DNA from: Schistosoma haematobium
Taxonomy: Eukaryota > Platyhelminthes > Trematoda > Strigeidida > Schistosomatidae
Length of the DNA stretch: 64,000 nucleotides
Direction of reading: 5' to 3'
Assembly (NCBI RefSeq): GCF_000699445.3
Contig: NC_067200.1
Location: 2,706,450 to 2,770,449, forward strand
The position numbers and the translations under genes are program-made. Below are positions 32,095 through 43,662 of this stretch, piece by piece; positions within the stretch are counted from its first letter, which is position 1; every line of letters starts with the position of its first letter. Below the pieces are notes generated by a model, which made no database searches, was not told the DNA's origin, and saw only the letters and a program-made list of their open reading frames with translations.

Positions 32095-33099
32095 TTGTAA
32101 TATTCCAATGAGTAGAAAAATCGTACTTCTGATATGACAAGTAATCTCATTAACGAGGCAACTTTGTATAGAAGATACATGGATGGTAGCCTAGTTATAT
32201 TTAGTAATGATTTTGAGGTTTCTCAGTTATTAGATAAACTCAATGGGGTTCAAAATGATATCTTAATGACCTATAAAGCAGAAAATAATGGCCAATTGCT
32301 CTTTTTAGACATACTTTAGAGTCAAAGGGGGAATGATACTATGAGATGGTCAGTTTATAAGAAACCAACTTGGACAGGGCAATATTTAAACTTTCATAGT
32401 TTCTGTCCATCACAATACAAGTGAAGCTTGATTAACTGTCTCTTTAATAGGATTCAAAGAATTTGCACTACTGATGCGGTTGAAGAAGATGAAAATTCGC
32501 TGACTCACACATTAGTCTTAAATGGTTATTCAATAAAGTTTATAAATAGGTGCAAAAGTCAGTCAACACCAAGATCTCTCGCTTATTCAGTTCCAAAGAA
32601 TAAAGTTTATATCTATCTATTATATAGAGATGAATCCAATAGAATAGTTTTAAGACACAGATTGAAAGCAGCCATCGAGTAAACCTATTATGCTGCTCAA
32701 TTGGTTGTGATCGAAAAGTTTACGTCCATGATTCCAAATAAATTTAGACAATGCAAAAATGATTACGTCACATCACATTGTATTTACCAATTTACATGTT
32801 TGTGTGGACACACACTTATAGGGAAGAGTAATCGAACAATTCAATCAAGGGCCATAGAACATGTGCCTAGATGGCTTTAAAATCAGTGTATGCCAAATGA
32901 TCCGATCAACGTGGGGGGTAGAAAATCATGTTTATCAATAGTGAAGCACATAATTGAAACGGGGCACAAAATTGGCATCAATACAGTTTTTAAAACATTG
33001 TATGGAAACTGTCAAGGGCGAATTCTTAGGTTAACTGAAGCCTTGGCTATTCGTAAATTCAACCTCGCCCCCTACGTATCCAAAAACAATTTATTTTAA
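32095..33099 (+). pseudogene. Penelope-like element 3' half with GIY-YIG endonuclease
   Basis: Several frames in order read TLYRRYMDGSLVIF (RT motif with YMDG replacing YVDD), LLFLDIL, VYKKPTWTGQYLNFHSFC, FNRIQRICTTDAVEEDENS, then after stops IYQFTCLCGHTLIGKSNRT, AIEHVPRWL and KHIIETGHKIGINTVFKTLY to a stop at 33097-33099. The last part is the GIY-YIG nuclease (here LIG) with its Cys pair and conserved Arg and EH. Stops at 32317, 32422, 32680 and 32878 and the broken catalytic Asp show it is dead. It is the only copy with RT and endonuclease in the normal order. Confidence 0.9.
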
Positions 33100-33354
33100 C
33101 CTTGAATTTACCATGGTAATCCTTAAGTCATTTTATGGCCTAGAATGATGCAACGATTTATTTCTATATGATATAAAAAATAGGTTTCTCTCCCCTTTAT
33201 TCTTAATACTTGAACCTTCATATAAACTATTCTAACAAGTATATATGTGACCAAATTATTCGAAATGTATGGCGCAAATACATCATAGTTTTCAGATCAA
33301 CTCCATCTTCACACTCATATGCGATAAATGTATGCATGTAAGCACGTATGTAAT
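33100..33354. other. Penelope 3' flank
   Basis: Contains TGTGACCAAATTATTCGAAA at about 33247, shared with the 3' end of the RT frame at 11172-12953. It leads directly into the GATA array. Confidence 0.65.
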
Positions 33355-34667
<1,313 letters not shown>

Positions 34668-34911
34668 AGGGTTGCACAAGATCATGGATCGATTGAAGTT
34701 AGGCATTAACACCGTTGAATGCTGGTTTATTGATTTAGAGCCTCAGTATTCATGTGTGAAGCTGAAGGTCCTTCGTTCGAGCCTCTTGTGGGGGATCGTG
34801 GATGCGCACTGCTGAGGAGTCCCATTCTAGGATAAAATGGCCATCCAGTACTCTCAGGATTTTAATGGTGATCTAACTTAGATCAATCCATGAATTTAAC
34901 TATGAAATTTG
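34668..34911 (+). mobile_element. Hammerhead SINE (family B), full length
   Basis: The leader, head, B box GTTCGAGCCTC, hammerhead and tail are present. Core CTGAGGA is intact and stem I GCACTG pairs with CAGTAC with one mismatch, but GAAA is preceded by a lost G (GGATAAAA). Its tail borders the truncated RTE ORF at about 34912. Confidence 0.87.
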
Positions 34912-36278
34912 ATTAACACTGCTTCGATGTTGGGTGGGTTCAGTGGAGCTGGTCGATTCAACAGTTCTTTGAAGTGTTCTACCCACCTGTTTTGTTGCTC
35001 TTCAATGTTGGTGATTACCTTGCCTTCCTTGCTTTTCACTGGTCGTTCTGGTTTGTGGCGATTTCCAGAGAGTTTCTTTGTCGTGTCATATAATTGTCTC
35101 ATGTTTCCTTCTCTTGCAGCCTTTTCCGCCGTCGTTGCTAAATCTTCCACATATTTACGTTTGTCGGTTCTGATGCACCTCTTCACTTGTTTGTTTATTT
35201 CCGTGTATTCAGCTTGTGCCTTGGCTTTTTCTGCTCTTGTTCGGCTGGTATTGATCGCTGCCTTCTTGTTCCTCCTTTCTAGAATCTTATCCAGTGTACC
35301 AACAGTGATCCATTCCTTGTGGTGGTGCTTCTTGTGACCCAGGACCTCATGACATGTTGAAGTGATTGCCTCTTTGATCCCCTTCCAGTTGCTCTCCACA
35401 GTAGTTCCTTCTCCATTGAGTAGATCATGAAAGGCCTGGAACTTGTTGCTGAGGACTATCTTGAATTTGTTGAGTTTGTTAGTATCCTGGAGAAAGGCCG
35501 TATTGAACTTTTGTGATACTGTCTGCCCCGTTGTCCAGTGCTTCTTGAGTTTCAATTTCATCTTGGCGACCAGTAAGTGATGATCTGATGCTATATCAGC
35601 TCCTCTCTTGGTTCTCACGTCCTCTATAGTCCTCCTGAACGTTTTGTTGATGCAAATATGGTCGATTTGGTTTTGTGTAGAGTGATCCGGTGAAGTCCAT
35701 GTGGTTTTGTGTATGCGTTTATGTGGGAATATGGTGCCACCTATGACCAGTTTATTGAAGGCACATAGGTTTGCAAATCTCTCACCATTTTCGTTTCTTT
35801 CTCCCAGTCCGTGTCGTCCCATGATGTCTTCATATCCAGTGTTGTCCGTTCCAACCTTGGCGTTGAAATCTCCCATCAGAATGGTCAGGTCCTTTGTTGG
35901 GCACTTCTCGACTATTGACTGCAGCCTATTGTAGAATTGATCTTTAGCGTCTTCATTGTAGTCGTTGGTAGGCGCATAGCATTGGATGATGTTCATTGAA
36001 ATATCCTCTTTCTTTGTTTTAAACGAGGCTTTGATGATCCTTGGTCCATGAGATTCCCATCCTATAAGTGCATTTTGCGCTTGTTTGGACAGCATCAATG
36101 CAACTCCTTGTGTATGTGGTGCATTTTCTTCTTCATGGCCGGAGTATAACAGGAGCTCTCCTGTAGTTAGTCGTTGTTGTCCAACTTGTGTCCAATGTGT
36201 TTCACTGATCCCAAGTACCTCTAGGTTGTATCTTCTCATTTCTGCAGCAATCTGGAAGGCTCTTCCGGTGTCCCACAT
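34896..36278 (-). CDS. RTE-clade LINE ORF: apurinic endonuclease and N-terminal region, RT missing
   Basis: A 460-residue open frame. The apurinic/apyrimidinic-type endonuclease domain covers about residues 1-240: GISETHW (23-29, metal-binding Glu 26), QCYAPTND (99-106), LMGDFNAKVG (134-143, Asp 137 and Asn 139), NQIDHICI (203-210) and SDHHLLVAKM (231-240, Asp and His). It is followed by a basic helical linker with KKHHHKEW and the words EQQNRWVEHFKELLNRPAP, which in this clade precede the RT. The domain's first strand (GTWNVRT) lies in frame just upstream of the Met at 36278, so the true start is further 5'. The frame runs into SINE DNA at 34912 and stops at 34896, so the RT is absent. All visible endonuclease catalytic residues are kept. 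This resembles the SR2/RTE group known in schistosomes. Confidence 0.9.
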   Translation of the reverse strand: MWDTGRAFQIAAEMRRYNLEVLGISETHWTQVGQQRLTTGELLLYSGHEEENAPHTQGVALMLSKQAQNALIGWESHGPRIIKASFKTKKEDISMNIIQCYAPTNDYNEDAKDQFYNRLQSIVEKCPTKDLTILMGDFNAKVGTDNTGYEDIMGRHGLGERNENGERFANLCAFNKLVIGGTIFPHKRIHKTTWTSPDHSTQNQIDHICINKTFRRTIEDVRTKRGADIASDHHLLVAKMKLKLKKHWTTGQTVSQKFNTAFLQDTNKLNKFKIVLSNKFQAFHDLLNGEGTTVESNWKGIKEAITSTCHEVLGHKKHHHKEWITVGTLDKILERRNKKAAINTSRTRAEKAKAQAEYTEINKQVKRCIRTDKRKYVEDLATTAEKAAREGNMRQLYDTTKKLSGNRHKPERPVKSKEGKVITNIEEQQNRWVEHFKELLNRPAPLNPPNIEAVLIKFHS

Positions 36279-36578
36279 TGTACGAACATTCCATGTACCT
36301 AAATAAATGGTCGCTCAGGTTGTCAGAAGGGGCATCGGCCTCGTAACTTCCGAAGGGATTCGGCTTTCATCATGAGGCGTCATAATTCTTCTAAATGAAG
36401 ATCTTCTGACTCCCAGGGCAGAGTTTAAAAGGTTTGAATAGTTTTTTCTGGTTAGCGTTTTTTTAGCGAGTTAGTTTTCTACGGGATGGGGACGCTAACC
36501 CCATGCCCAACCCTCCTCCTTTATCCGGGCTTGGGACCGGCAGTAGCCCCCGGAGGGACTCCAGGCGGAGTTATACCT
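34912..36578 (-). mobile_element. RTE-clade LINE, 5' half only
   Basis: Covers the 5' leader (36307-36578, shared with 10808-11130 and 24830-24945) and the endonuclease ORF. The element stops at about 34912 before the RT. Both edges are family B SINEs: 34668-34911 on the 3' side and 36578-36735 on the 5' side. Confidence 0.87.
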
Positions 36579-36735
36579 GGAAGTACTTGACCGCTATTTC
36601 GTCCTATTATAGGACTCTTCAGCAGTGTACTGCCACGGTCTCAACTCGCAAGGTTCGATTCCAGGACCTATCAGTCTCACACACGAATGCTTAACTTCTA
36701 GACCACTAAGCCGGCATTCAGTGGTGAAAATATTA
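36578..36735 (-). mobile_element. Hammerhead SINE (family B), tail cut
   Basis: Minus-strand head, B box (GGTTCGATTCC on the plus strand) and hammerhead. Core CTGAAGA and GAAA and stem II GTCC/GGAC are intact, with GTC before the cleavage point. Stem I (ACACTG against AAGTAC) and stem III are weakened. The tail is cut by the RTE 5' end. Confidence 0.86.
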
Positions 36736-37133
36736 ATATCATTCGATAGAATAACAAATTAAGGTGGGTTAAGCTCAAAGGGACTCAAGAAAATGAAAGA
36801 AAGGAGAGATTTCTTCTATCAAAAATATGAAATGAGATATTATGTGATTAAATGATGAGATTTATAACTGTTTTAAATAGTTAACATTGATATCAACATT
36901 GTGTTCACTATGAAACAGATGACAAGGAATGGGTGTGTTGGAAACAAGTTGATCATTTCAATCTTAATCTTTTGTAGAATGTACTCCAAGATGTGTACAT
37001 GAACATTCCTTCTTGTTCTTTTAATTTGAATGCTTTTATGAAAACACACTTATACACTTATGCCTGTTACTCCTTATGAAGGAGCATAAGCTAACGACCA
37101 GCATTCCCCAGAAAACTCTTTCCTGAACAATCA
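36736..37133. other. AT-rich spacer with a short RTE 3' scrap
   Basis: 37055-37120 matches the minus-strand RTE 3' end (CTTATGCCTGTTACTCCTTA, GGAGCATA). The rest shows nothing recognisable. Confidence 0.65.
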
Positions 37134-37534
37134 AATTCATGTTCCTGTTATCATAAGCTTTATTTCGACCTATTATGATACCATTTACCATTCTTGAGCT
37201 ATACCTATTCTATTAATTACAGTCTGTCACATTGACAGCCACTTTTGGCTACTATCTTGTACAAATGTATATTTTCTATTTTATGATACGACGTGGTCTG
37301 TTTGATTTGTATATAAACCCGATATGTTTGAACTACATGATTCACATCATGGAAGCTGACACTGGTGTTCTGGACTTTAACAGACAGGGTCAGGCAGGAA
37401 TCAGGGCCAGTAAGGACTCTAGACTACCCGTATAGGTTCACGCGTCATTGTTACGTTTGATAAATCACTGTTCTCTAATTGGCGATATCATTACGTTATA
37501 TGTTCATAGGGCACAAAGGCCACATGATATAACA
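37134..37534 (+). mobile_element. Solo LTR, family L1, 5'-truncated
   Basis: Starts at the internal word ATTCATGTTCC and runs to ATATAACA. A TATA-like GTATATAAACCC lies at about 37308. It is about 400 bp where complete copies are about 500 bp. Confidence 0.8.
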
Positions 37535-37827
37535 ACAAAAGAAACAATTTATTGTTTATCATTAAACAACTTGATCACATCTAATCAATAATAGTAACTT
37601 GTGTTATCAAGATAAATCACAAGTTTCTTTATTCTGAACATTGTTAATTAACAGAAAGATACTTTACGTTTCTTGTTTAATTAGATTAGTTATGTAATAT
37701 GACAATGATCATTTGAGAAGAGCATATACATAGAAGAAATGGTAATGTAGTGAATCGGTAGACAGGTGAGGCCAACCTATTACATTTAGGATGAAATTAC
37801 ATAGTTAAATTCACTTGATGTTGATTT
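37535..37827. other. AT-rich spacer, nothing recognised
   Basis: No feature was seen. Confidence 0.5.
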
Positions 37828-38118
37828 ACTTACATCTTCCTATTGTTATTTAAGACTACAAATGATCAGTCTTTTGTTGGAAAATGTGTATCCTGTGCGT
37901 ATTGCCTCGATATAGCGTTAAGTCATAAGCTTTTTAAGCGAAGATGGATAGTGGATAGCAGTGGAATCCAGGACGGGCATTTCGTCCTATTTATACTGGG
38001 TTCGAGTCCCAGAATGAATATCAACTATGGGATGCAGTTACCTTCAGCTGACAAATCTCAACTATGGACGAAACACGCGTCCTGGATTCCATTGCTACCA
38101 ACTATCCATCTTTGCTTA
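37828..38118. mobile_element. Head-to-head Smα dimer
   Basis: 37828-38006 is a minus-strand Smα with tail and GTCCTGGATTCC, GAAAT and ATAGGAC, but the 5' core is deleted. 38007-38118 is a plus-strand copy with core CTGACAA (G-to-A), GGAC, GAAA, CAC/GCG, GTC and CTGGATTCC. Confidence 0.84.
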
Positions 38119-38119
38119 C

Positions 38120-38335
38120 AAAGTTAGTTGATAAAATAGAAAAAAAAACCATACTCTAATACTTCATTTGTAAAATGTTCACTAATTGTCTCAAACTTTA
38201 TTGTTCCTGCATTTCCATGCCAATTGCTTCTTGTTCCTGTTCTTTCTTCCTCGATCTTCTCAATCTTCTACTATCAGACATTCTATTCCTGACTAGCGTT
38301 TTATACTACTTATGTTGATATAAGTAGCACCCCAT
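38120..38335 (+). repeat. Dispersed repeat, family D second copy
   Basis: Colinear with 29845-30085 and directly adjoining the Smα dimer. Identity is uneven. The family is not recognised. Confidence 0.72.
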
Positions 38336-39094
38336 CACAGTACGATAATATTAAGAGCACATTTCATCTACCATCTTATGTTTAGAAATATTTTATATTC
38401 AATAAGCAAACAATTACCAATGTTAAGCTTAGATTGTAAGATGATACGATGTGCGTTTTTTTCTTCTTTTTCTTCTTCAAATTTTCCATTTATCTAACAG
38501 AAATATAAATAAAACTATGGAATGTATTTACTGTAATTTATACTGTATGTAGTTTATATGGCCTTCAAATATCAACAAAGACTTAGATACGGTTGGAGGT
38601 AATGTGGATTCGCTTTACCCATCGAAATATTCACATACGACCTTGAGCTGATAGTCTCCGATGAAGAATTCTTACTCAATATTCTCGCTGGATGTTGTTT
38701 TTAGTTACCAAAAGAAGGGAATGAAAGTTAAACATTTTGTACATAAACTGGATTAGTGAATATGAAGGATTCAACTCAAGAGAATTGAAACACCCCAATT
38801 TCAAACCAATAGTGTATATAGGCTCGGTACATATATGTATGATCTTATCAGTAATTAAGCCTCTAACCCCAACTATCAACTATAGATCATAATCCTTATT
38901 CTTCAAATTGTTTTATAACCCTCATTTAGCCTTAGTAAGTAGGTAGACACTCTCAAAGTCAATTTAGCGTCGCTCAAAGGTTATCCATAAATTATAGTCT
39001 CACTGATTTGTCGACGGTTCATTTGTATTGACTCAAATTGGAATGTTAAAATGATCTAGAATTGTCCATGTAATCACATGAATAACTCATATAG
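38336..39094. other. AT-rich spacer, nothing recognised
   Basis: A short minus-strand frame (38676-38879) has no motif and is probably chance. Confidence 0.5.
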
Positions 39095-39190
39095 TAACAT
39101 TAAAGCCGGTTCAGTGATCTAGAGGTTAAGCGTCCGCTCGTGAGACTGAAGGTCCTGAATTCAAATCCTGAGAGCGGGATCGTGGATAGA
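39095..39190 (+). mobile_element. Family B SINE head fragment
   Basis: The head (GCCGGTTCAGTGATCTAGAG, TTAAGCGTCCG) and B-box region (GAATTCAAATCCTGAG) up to GGGATCGTGGAT. It is cut before the hammerhead where a 15-bp palindrome arm and an LTR-like insert begin. Confidence 0.82.
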
Positions 39191-39210
39191 AGAGTAAATA
39201 TCACTCTAAC

Positions 39211-39564
39211 TGTTAGGATGGATTCCGAGAATTACGATGGAGCATCCAGTCACCCTGAAAATATTCGAAGAGTTTTCATCTAATCACAACGTGATTGAGC
39301 TTTCTAGAATATCAACGTGGTATGCTATGATTGGACAGTAGCATAACTCGACCCCCTTCTGGATTGATTGGCTCAATTATAATGATGTTACAACAAACGC
39401 TAATATTTATATGTATCCATGATTTTCAGTACATTTGATTTTTATCCAACAAACACTTCTCCAACTATCTTTTGTCTTGTGATTTTGCAACTGTGTGGTT
39501 TCTATACACTCGAGTACAGTAGTCCTATACCGTATTGCGCATTAATCAAGTAACGAACATAACA
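39211..39564. mobile_element. Solo-LTR-like insert with 15-bp flanking palindrome
   Basis: 354 bp starting TGTTAGG and ending CATAACA (short inverted TG...CA termini), flanked by CTAAC (39206-39210) and CTAAT (39565-39569), a 4-of-5 target duplication. Outside these, AGAGTAAATATCACT (39191-39205) is exactly complemented by AGTGATATTTACTCT (39580-39594). It is unlike families L1 and L2 inside. No coding sequence. Confidence 0.7.
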
Positions 39565-39627
39565 CTAATCTAGATTCCAAGTGATATTTACTCTTATTGA
39601 TATTTCTAAATTAAGTAGGATATATCA

Positions 39628-39835
39628 GAATGGTTTTTTGTGTGGATATTTTAGTAATTTCAATGAGCCAATTGAAACTAGACCATCATAGAAAGTCTAG
39701 AAGCATTGAACGGACGTTTTGTCATGGATGCACACTATTCAGGAGTCTCACAATTGAACGAAATGACCATCCAGTACTTCCAGATTTTTAATGGTTATCT
39801 AACATCAAATCGGTCCATGATCTCAATCAATTTCA
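39628..39835. mobile_element. Head-to-head dimer of family B SINEs
   Basis: A minus-strand tail and hammerhead 3' side (39628-39724), joined at about 39725 to a plus-strand hammerhead and tail. The plus hammerhead core is degenerate (TTCAGGA) with GAAA kept. Confidence 0.8.
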
Positions 39836-39924
39836 TGAATTTTGACCTAATTCATTCATAAGTTCATTAAACATACTACTAATCTTCCAAAAAAGAAAAC
39901 AAAAAAAACAATTGAATTATCAGA

Positions 39925-40625
39925 ATGGGTTTTGTGGAGATTTTAGAAATTTCACTAGTTGAAATCATGAGTCAATTGAAGTTACACAACCATGGAAAAA
40001 CTGGAAGCACTGGACGGACGTTTCGTCTTAGTATGGGACTCACTCAAAGCAGTGCATACCCACTATCCCGCCCTCCGCGAGATTCGAACCCATGGCCTGT
40101 CAGTCTCGCGTCAGGCGCTTAATCAATGTTGTGGATGCGCAGGAATAGACCAATAATTATCATGTTAAGTCCAATGGTGTCCTTGGACTTTAAATGGAAT
40201 TTCCTATTGGTCGATATCTGTTCACTTGTACAAAATGTTGTTTCTATTTTTATGGTACGCTGTGGTATGCTTGACTGGTATATAAACAAAGTATGTTTGA
40301 AATATAGTGATTCATATCTCAGAGGTTGTGACTTGTCTTCTGGACTCAACTGGCTGGGCTGGACAGGGAAGCAGGACCAATCGGGACTCTAGGCCGTCCG
40401 TACGTGTTTGCGTGTCATTGTAATCGATCGATAACACAGGCTACATCAATTTTTCAGTCATAACAATCAACTAGACCACTGAGCCGGCATCCAACGGTTT
40501 TAATGTCTAACTTCAACCAATTCACGAAGTTTCACCACCATACACCATTGTCTTCAGTGAGTTCCTATCTCACAACAGATCTGGTTGAACTCCACTGGTA
40601 ACGACTTCTCTCTAGAACTCCAGGA
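39925..40625 (-). mobile_element. Family B SINE split by a solo LTR
   Basis: The minus-strand SINE tail, hammerhead and head run from 39925 to 40126 and resume at 40471-40625 with CTAGACCACTGAGCCGGCAT and the 5' leader. The 339-bp solo LTR between them sits in the A-box region. The hammerhead has a variant core (CTTTGAGTGA) with GAAA and GTC intact. Confidence 0.9.
40127..40465 (+). mobile_element. Solo LTR, family L2, with perfect target duplication
   Basis: 339 bp starting TGTTGTGGATG and ending GTCATAACA. The flanks are ATCAA on both sides (40122-40126 and 40466-40470), an exact 5-bp target site duplication, so the ends are secure. TATA-like GTATATAAAC at 40278-40287. It shares its 3' half with family L1 and its whole length, apart from an internal gap, with 45593-45992. 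It interrupts a family B SINE. Confidence 0.93.
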
Positions 40626-40805
40626 ATGATTAAGCGTCTGGCGCGAGACTGATAGGTCCTGGGTTCGAATATCGCGGGCGTGTGATCGTGGATGCGCACT
40701 GCTGAGGAATCCCATACTCGGACGAAACGGCTGTCCAGTGCTTCCAGGTTTTCCATGGTTGTGTAGCTTCAATTGACTCATGATTTCAACCAGTGAAACA
40801 ACTGA
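40626..40805 (+). mobile_element. Hammerhead SINE (family B), best-preserved ribozyme
   Basis: Stem I GCACTG (40696-40701) pairs perfectly with CAGTGC (40736-40741). Core CTGAGGA (40702-40708) and GAAA (40724-40727) are intact, stem III CGG/CTG pairs with one G-T, and the cleavage triplet is GTC ending at 40735. The only visible defect is an A-C opposition closing stem II (ATCC against GGAC). The B box region is GGGTTCGAATATCGC. It lies head to head with the split SINE on its left. Confidence 0.9.
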
Positions 40806-41265
40806 ATTGTTCATTTTTTTGAATATTTTTTTCCACTCGAATGATTATATAATCGATTAATCATCTATTGTTACATAATCAATACAATCAGGGCCATAAT
40901 ACATCATAAATATTGATCAGATAAATGAAATATATAAAATAGTGATCATTTAAAACAAGAAAATTTTTTTTTGGTAAAACATACAAAAAATTATTGATTT
41001 CTATATACATGTTTGATTTAATAATGAAAATCGATCAATAATCTGATTCCTATAATCAATAATGATCACATTTCACCTTGACCCATTTTAATCAATAGGA
41101 AGTTGAATTGATTTAGTTTATGCATAAAAGATTTAAATGATGTATGTTGAGTATTTTTATTTATTTGATTACATAATTATTGGTACAAGGAGGCATCCAA
41201 TATATATGTGCATCACACAATAATCAAGAAATCAGTAGTAGTTATCATTGATGTGTATGAAGGTT
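40806..41265. other. AT-rich spacer, nothing recognised
   Basis: Very AT-rich with no feature. Confidence 0.55.
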
Positions 41266-42295
41266 GTGATACTGCTCAGGTGCCCAAACCGAAGCAGGTG
41301 ATTTTCGTAGGGGACTACTATTCAAACCTTTGACTTAAAAATCTGATTCATAACGTAGTGGAGCAACGTCAGGAGATGCAGTCTTATGGTAGCTGGTGAC
41401 TAACGACTGATTCATACATGTTTCGTTCCTTCAGGATCCTGGAGCTCATGTGCACTGTGGTGGCCAGTATTCCAGATAACCCTTAAACTTCGTATACAGT
41501 TCGTCTTGATAACCATCACTAGATAACGCCCCAACGGTATATTAATCAGAAGGCGAACACAAAGTGTTGATTATGTTTATTATGGGACCACACACATATA
41601 TATCCAAAATTACAGGTGCGTTGAACAAGCATGAAAGAGTTGTGCCGAAAGGCAAGCAGGCAAGCGAGTGAGTGAGTGAGTGAGTGAGTGAGCGAGTGAG
41701 TGAGTGAGTGAGTGAGTGAGTGAGGGAATATGAGTACGAGTAAGCGAGTACAATTAAGCGAGAGAGAGCAATGAATATGAATAACATGGACATATATATA
41801 CATAGTGAAATGAAAGAATCACCGAATCAATTAAGCAGTTAGTAGTAAGGCTAGTAACGTGAATAAATGCGTAGGCAGTAAGCAATGTTCAAGCATACAT
41901 GTTCATACATTCGCAACAATAATAAAGATACAATGATATAGATAAGTTGTTGTTGTTTTTGTACGGATGACTCAGTTCGTTAATAAGTTTACCAAAATGA
42001 CTTAACCGAATTAAGTGTGAACCAACTCAATCGCGCGTGAGTTGCTATAGCATCATTTGTTTGAAATCAAAGTTTTCCAACTCCCCTAGATGAATCCTCC
42101 GTGTCTATCAACCTGATAAAAGCGCTGAACATTCGGTTTTCGTCCTCTCAATTTCGTAAACAACACCCTCGCCATAACAACGTAGTGAGCAGAACTTCCA
42201 TGTTTGCATACATGTAGCCATGTAAGAGTATTTCTAGAGGGATAGCGGACTCTCTCCACCCTCGGTCGTACCAGGGCATTTGGGGCTTGTTCAGT
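41266..42295 (-). repeat. Family G repeat interrupted by a 0.6 kb insertion
   Basis: 41266-41470 and 42087-42295 are the reverse complement of the two halves of 9030-9428. The 0.6 kb between them matches 6605-6995 in inverted orientation and carries a (GAGT)n run at about 41666-41724. One dispersed repeat has thus landed in another. Confidence 0.78.
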
Positions 42296-42426
42296 AAATA
42301 ATATTGGCAACGATAAAAACAGTGAAAGTTTCATTGAAAAAATATAGTGTGCGAAAGTTTTTTAAAAATATTTACTCCTTGTAGTTATGAATACGTACCT
42401 TAATGTTTACATGTGTATTTATGAAC

Positions 42427-42922
42427 ACTTTAGTGGGGCCCTTTATTTTGTCGTCATTTAGATCGGACGATGTTTATCGACAGGCTCTTGACTTTAATGG
42501 CCCGGGACCTGAATCCAAATAGATCGTATGGATGATTACTGTCGAAATATATATGTCGCATATCCTCGTATCTAATCATCGACTTAAATCGCGTTGAGTG
42601 AATAACAGAATTAAATAAGTCAAATAACGAGAATGGTTTTTTGAATACATATATTTTGTATATGAAGCGAATGGAATAGCGCAAAGCGAAACGACGGGCA
42701 GTGGTGATGGCGGGGAAGCTAACTCCATTTAACCAAGCGTTAATCAATATTTATAGTCACACAAAAATAAGTTACAGACATGTGATGAATAGGATAAGAA
42801 TGGTACACACGTATGCGCTCAAATACAAACAGTCAAGATTATTGATAAGCGAAAAATTACCAAGGTCAAAATGTGATTCAAGTAGAATGTATAGATTGGC
42901 CTGTCCGAAAACCAGAATAAGA
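42427..42922 (-). repeat. Dispersed LTR-like element homologous to the tRNA-Arg array spacer
   Basis: Colinear with 48992-49400 of each array unit. Shared words include AATCATCGACTTA, CAAGCGTTAATC/CAAGCGTGAATC, AGTTACAGACATGTGA and TTGATAAGCGAA. On the minus strand TATAAATAT lies at 42748-42756 and AATAAA at 42442-42447, which is the order expected for promoter and poly(A) signal of an LTR. The minus frame of 97 codons shows no known motif. I found no TG...CA ends. Confidence 0.75.
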
Positions 42923-43304
42923 TATATGGGCTTAACATAATAAGCGACAATACAGCACTAAATAAGTTCAGTTGGTATAATCTCACCAGAAAATATTGAC
43001 CTTCCGTATAAAACAACATTTTATTGGAGAATTCTTGAATATAATAGTGTTTTTTTTCTACATAAGATCCTAGTGTCGAGTCAACTAGACTGGTAGCCAC
43101 ATTACAACATGGTCTATAAGATTCCATCTGTGCTAAGAAGGATCTGACATACATGACATTGATCATGAACCAGTGATAAATCAATTGTAAATGTTTTCCT
43201 CTCTCAGTTTTTCTTTCACTTTTTAACAGCTATGCATAGAAAAGTGTTTTTGTAGAACAAAAAACTCCGAAAATTTCACATTTTGAGACAAACATAATAT
43301 CACA
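42923..43304. other. AT-rich spacer, nothing recognised
   Basis: A minus-strand frame of 121 codons (42819-43184) overlaps the edge of the preceding element and has no recognisable motif; it may be part of it or chance. Confidence 0.45.
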
Positions 43305-43622
43305 TTGGTTTTGTGGATATTATAGTAATTTCAATGGTTAAGATCATGAGTCACTTGAATCTAGACCACCATGGAAAACCTGGAAGCACTGGACGGCTGT
43401 TTCGTTCTATTGTGGGACCTCTCGGCGGCTTCGACTTAGTGATCTGATGGTTCAGTGCTCGCGCGCGAAACCAGTAGGTTCTGGGTTCGAATCTCCCAGG
43501 GGAGAGGTCGTGGATGCGCGTTGCTGAGGCGTCTCACAATAGGACGAAACGGCCGTCCAGTGCTCCCAGATTTTTCATGGTGGTCTAGCTTCAACTGACT
43601 AGTGATCTTAACCATTGAAATT
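43305..43622. mobile_element. Head-to-head dimer of family B SINEs
   Basis: 43305-43421 is a minus-strand tail and hammerhead 3' half (GAAACAGCC). 43428-43622 is a plus-strand copy with head, B box GGGTTCGAATCTCCC, core CTGAGGC (last A mutated), GAAA, CGG/CCG, GTC and CAGTGC. The tails of both point outward. Confidence 0.88.
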
Positions 43623-43662
43623 ACAAACATAATATGTTTAAACTATTTAATAAGAATCTAGT

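Noticed and set aside
42086..42334. An 82-codon minus-strand frame
   Set aside because: It lies in the second half of a dispersed repeat whose other copy (9030-9220) is not open in the same frame.
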